From Pseudomonas arsenicoxydans (GTDB taxonomy: Bacteria > Pseudomonadota > Gammaproteobacteria > Pseudomonadales > Pseudomonadaceae), in contig NZ_RCZE01000011.1 in the NCBI RefSeq assembly GCF_006438915.1, positions 62,001 to 126,000 of the forward strand: DNA of 64,000 nt, in the 5' to 3' direction. Every line of letters begins with the position of its first letter. The stretch's first letter is position 1. This document shows positions 62,751 to 64,000 of the stretch, piece after piece. A model generated the notes under the pieces. It searched no databases. It was not told the DNA's origin and saw only the letters and a list, made by a program, of their open reading frames with translations. A program made the translations under genes and the position numbers.

Positions 62751-64000
62751 ATGCTGGAAAGGCTGTTTCAACTCAAGGCACACAACACCAACGTGCGGAC
62801 CGAGATTCTGGCGGGCGTCACGACTTTCTTGGCCATGGCCTACATTCTGTTCGTCAACCCGAGCATCCTCGGCGAGACCGGCATGGACAAGGGCGCGGTG
62901 TTCGTCGCCACCTGTCTGGCCGCAGCGATTGGCTCCACGATCATGGGCCTGATCGCCAACTACCCGATCGCGCTCGCGCCGGGCATGGGCTTGAACGCCT
63001 TCTTCACCTACACCGTGGTCCTGCACATGGGCCACACCTGGCAAGTGGCGCTGGGTGCGGTGTTTATCTCGGCGGTGTGCTTCTTCCTGCTGTCGATCTT
63101 CCGCATCCGTGAATGGATCATCAACAGCATCCCGCTGCCGCTGCGCTCAGCGATTGCCGCCGGTATCGGCCTGTTCCTGGCACTGATCGCCCTGCACAAC
63201 GCAGGCATCGTGGTCAGCAACCCGGCGACCATGGTCGGCCTCGGTGACCTGAAACAACCGGCCCCGATCCTCGCGACCCTGGGTTTTGCACTGATCGTTG
63301 CCCTCGAAGCCCTGGCCGTACGCGGCGCCGTACTGATTGGCATTCTGGTGGTGACCATCGTCTCCATCGTGATGGGCTTCACCCCGTTCGGCGGCGTGAT
63401 ATCGATGCCACCGTCGCTGGCCCCGACCTTCATGCAACTGGACATCAAAGGCGCACTGGACATCGGTCTGGTCAGCGTGATTTTCGCCTTCCTGTTTGTC
63501 GACCTGTTCGACAACTCCGGCACTCTGATCGGCGTCGCCAAGCGCGCCGGCCTGATGGGCAAGGACGGCCACATGCCGAAAATGGGTCGCGCCCTGATCG
63601 CCGACAGCACCGCGGCCATGGCCGGTTCGCTGCTGGGCACCTCGACCACAACCAGCTACATCGAGTCCGCAGCCGGCGTCAGTGCCGGTGGCCGTACCGG
63701 TTTGACCGCTGTGGTGGTCGCGATTCTGTTCCTGCTGGCGCTGTTCTTCTCGCCATTGGCGTCCAGCATTCCGGCATTCGCTACCGCACCGGCGCTGCTG
63801 TTCGTCGCCGTGTTGATGACATCCGGCCTGGCCGAAATAGACTGGGACGACATCACCGTTGCCGCACCGGTCGTGGTCACCGCGCTGGCCATGCCGTTCA
63901 CGTATTCCATCGCCAACGGCATCGCCTTCGGCTTCATCTCCTGGACCGCCATCAAGCTGATGTCCGGTCGCGGCCGTGAGCTGAACCCGGCGCTGGTGAT
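62751..64000 (+). CDS. NCS2 purine permease, AzgA-like (3' end outside window)
   Basis: 416 codons seen before the window ends. MLERLFQLKAHNTNVRTEILAGVTTFLAMAYILFVNPSIL-like start (first residues MLERLFQLK), LAPGMGLNAFFTYT, FVDLFDNSGTLIGVA and STTTSYIESAAGV are hallmarks of the AzgA adenine/guanine/hypoxanthine branch. Multi-spanning inner-membrane H+ symporter. GGAG precedes the ATG at 62751. I see no riboswitch in the 214-base gap before it. Confidence 0.88.
   Translation, partial: MLERLFQLKAHNTNVRTEILAGVTTFLAMAYILFVNPSILGETGMDKGAVFVATCLAAAIGSTIMGLIANYPIALAPGMGLNAFFTYTVVLHMGHTWQVALGAVFISAVCFFLLSIFRIREWIINSIPLPLRSAIAAGIGLFLALIALHNAGIVVSNPATMVGLGDLKQPAPILATLGFALIVALEALAVRGAVLIGILVVTIVSIVMGFTPFGGVISMPPSLAPTFMQLDIKGALDIGLVSVIFAFLFVDLFDNSGTLIGVAKRAGLMGKDGHMPKMGRALIADSTAAMAGSLLGTSTTTSYIESAAGVSAGGRTGLTAVVVAILFLLALFFSPLASSIPAFATAPALLFVAVLMTSGLAEIDWDDITVAAPVVVTALAMPFTYSIANGIAFGFISWTAIKLMSGRGRELNPALV

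Overview
The window looks like a chromosomal segment of a fluorescens-group Pseudomonas. The base composition is GC-rich. From memory, the gene order follows the P. aeruginosa block pilR-thiO-minor pilins-ispH-fkpB-lspA-ileS-ribF-murJ-rpsT-proB-obg-rpmA-rplU-ispB and, further on, morA-glyA, yjiA/cstA, mapZ-radA, ankB-katB-mscL-fpr. About fifteen REP/REPIN-type palindromes fill the gaps between genes. I see no tRNA or rRNA genes, no insertion sequences, no phage genes and no CRISPR array.

Layout. 1-8.6 kb: the 3' part of pilR, then a minus-strand run of minor pilin genes (GspH/FimU-type, pilV, pilW, pilX, pilY1, pilE) that leads into thiO, with a second GspH/FimT pseudopilin gene diverging from it. 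8.5-16.1 kb: ispH, fkpB, lspA, ileS, ribF and murJ on the minus strand, several overlapping by 8 nt or abutting. 16.3-21.8 kb: rpsT, creA, proB, obg, rpmA and rplU, and the divergent prenyl diphosphate synthase gene ispB. 22-30 kb: small stress or iron-type genes (YjdM/PhnA-like, an 85-aa protein behind a Fur-box-like site, fklB, a DUF6482-type protein, a YqhA-type membrane protein), a large lipoprotein of unknown function and a Lon-like protease. 30-35.5 kb: DUF3015 and DUF4105 envelope proteins, a small lipoprotein, a Gre-factor relative and ettA. 35.8-41.1 kb: a 1282-residue GGDEF-EAL protein (MorA type) and glyA. 41.3-45 kb: a lower-GC unknown gene, then a DctA-type carrier with two FCD-type GntR regulators. 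45-51 kb: yjiA, a yjiX-like gene and cstA, then a PilZ protein and radA. 50.5-56.6 kb: ankB and katB, mscL, fpr, a LuxR solo and rlmG. 56.6-64 kb: a cyanide-insensitive bd oxidase operon behind an ANR-like box, an MFS exporter, an orphan HigA-type antitoxin, a DJ-1/PfpI protein without its catalytic cysteine, a DUF4879-like secreted protein and the start of an NCS2 purine permease.

How the genes fit together. Most of the content is core housekeeping: isoprenoid, lipoprotein, peptidoglycan-lipid and ribosome functions. The regulatory themes are type IV pili (pilR, minor pilins), c-di-GMP (MorA and the PilZ protein), peroxide and oxygen response (katB, ankB, fpr, cioAB) and carbon uptake (cstA, dctA).

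I did not find one clearly new system. The items I would look at first are the DUF4105 protein, which pairs a possible Cys/His hydrolase domain with a C-terminal barrel-like region; the lower-GC gene at 41.4 kb; the Cys-less DJ-1 protein; the unexplained stem-loops before obg and beside the Lon-like gene; the paired GntR-type sites before dctA; and the REPIN population, which has at least three sequence types and a strikingly constant 90-bp length.
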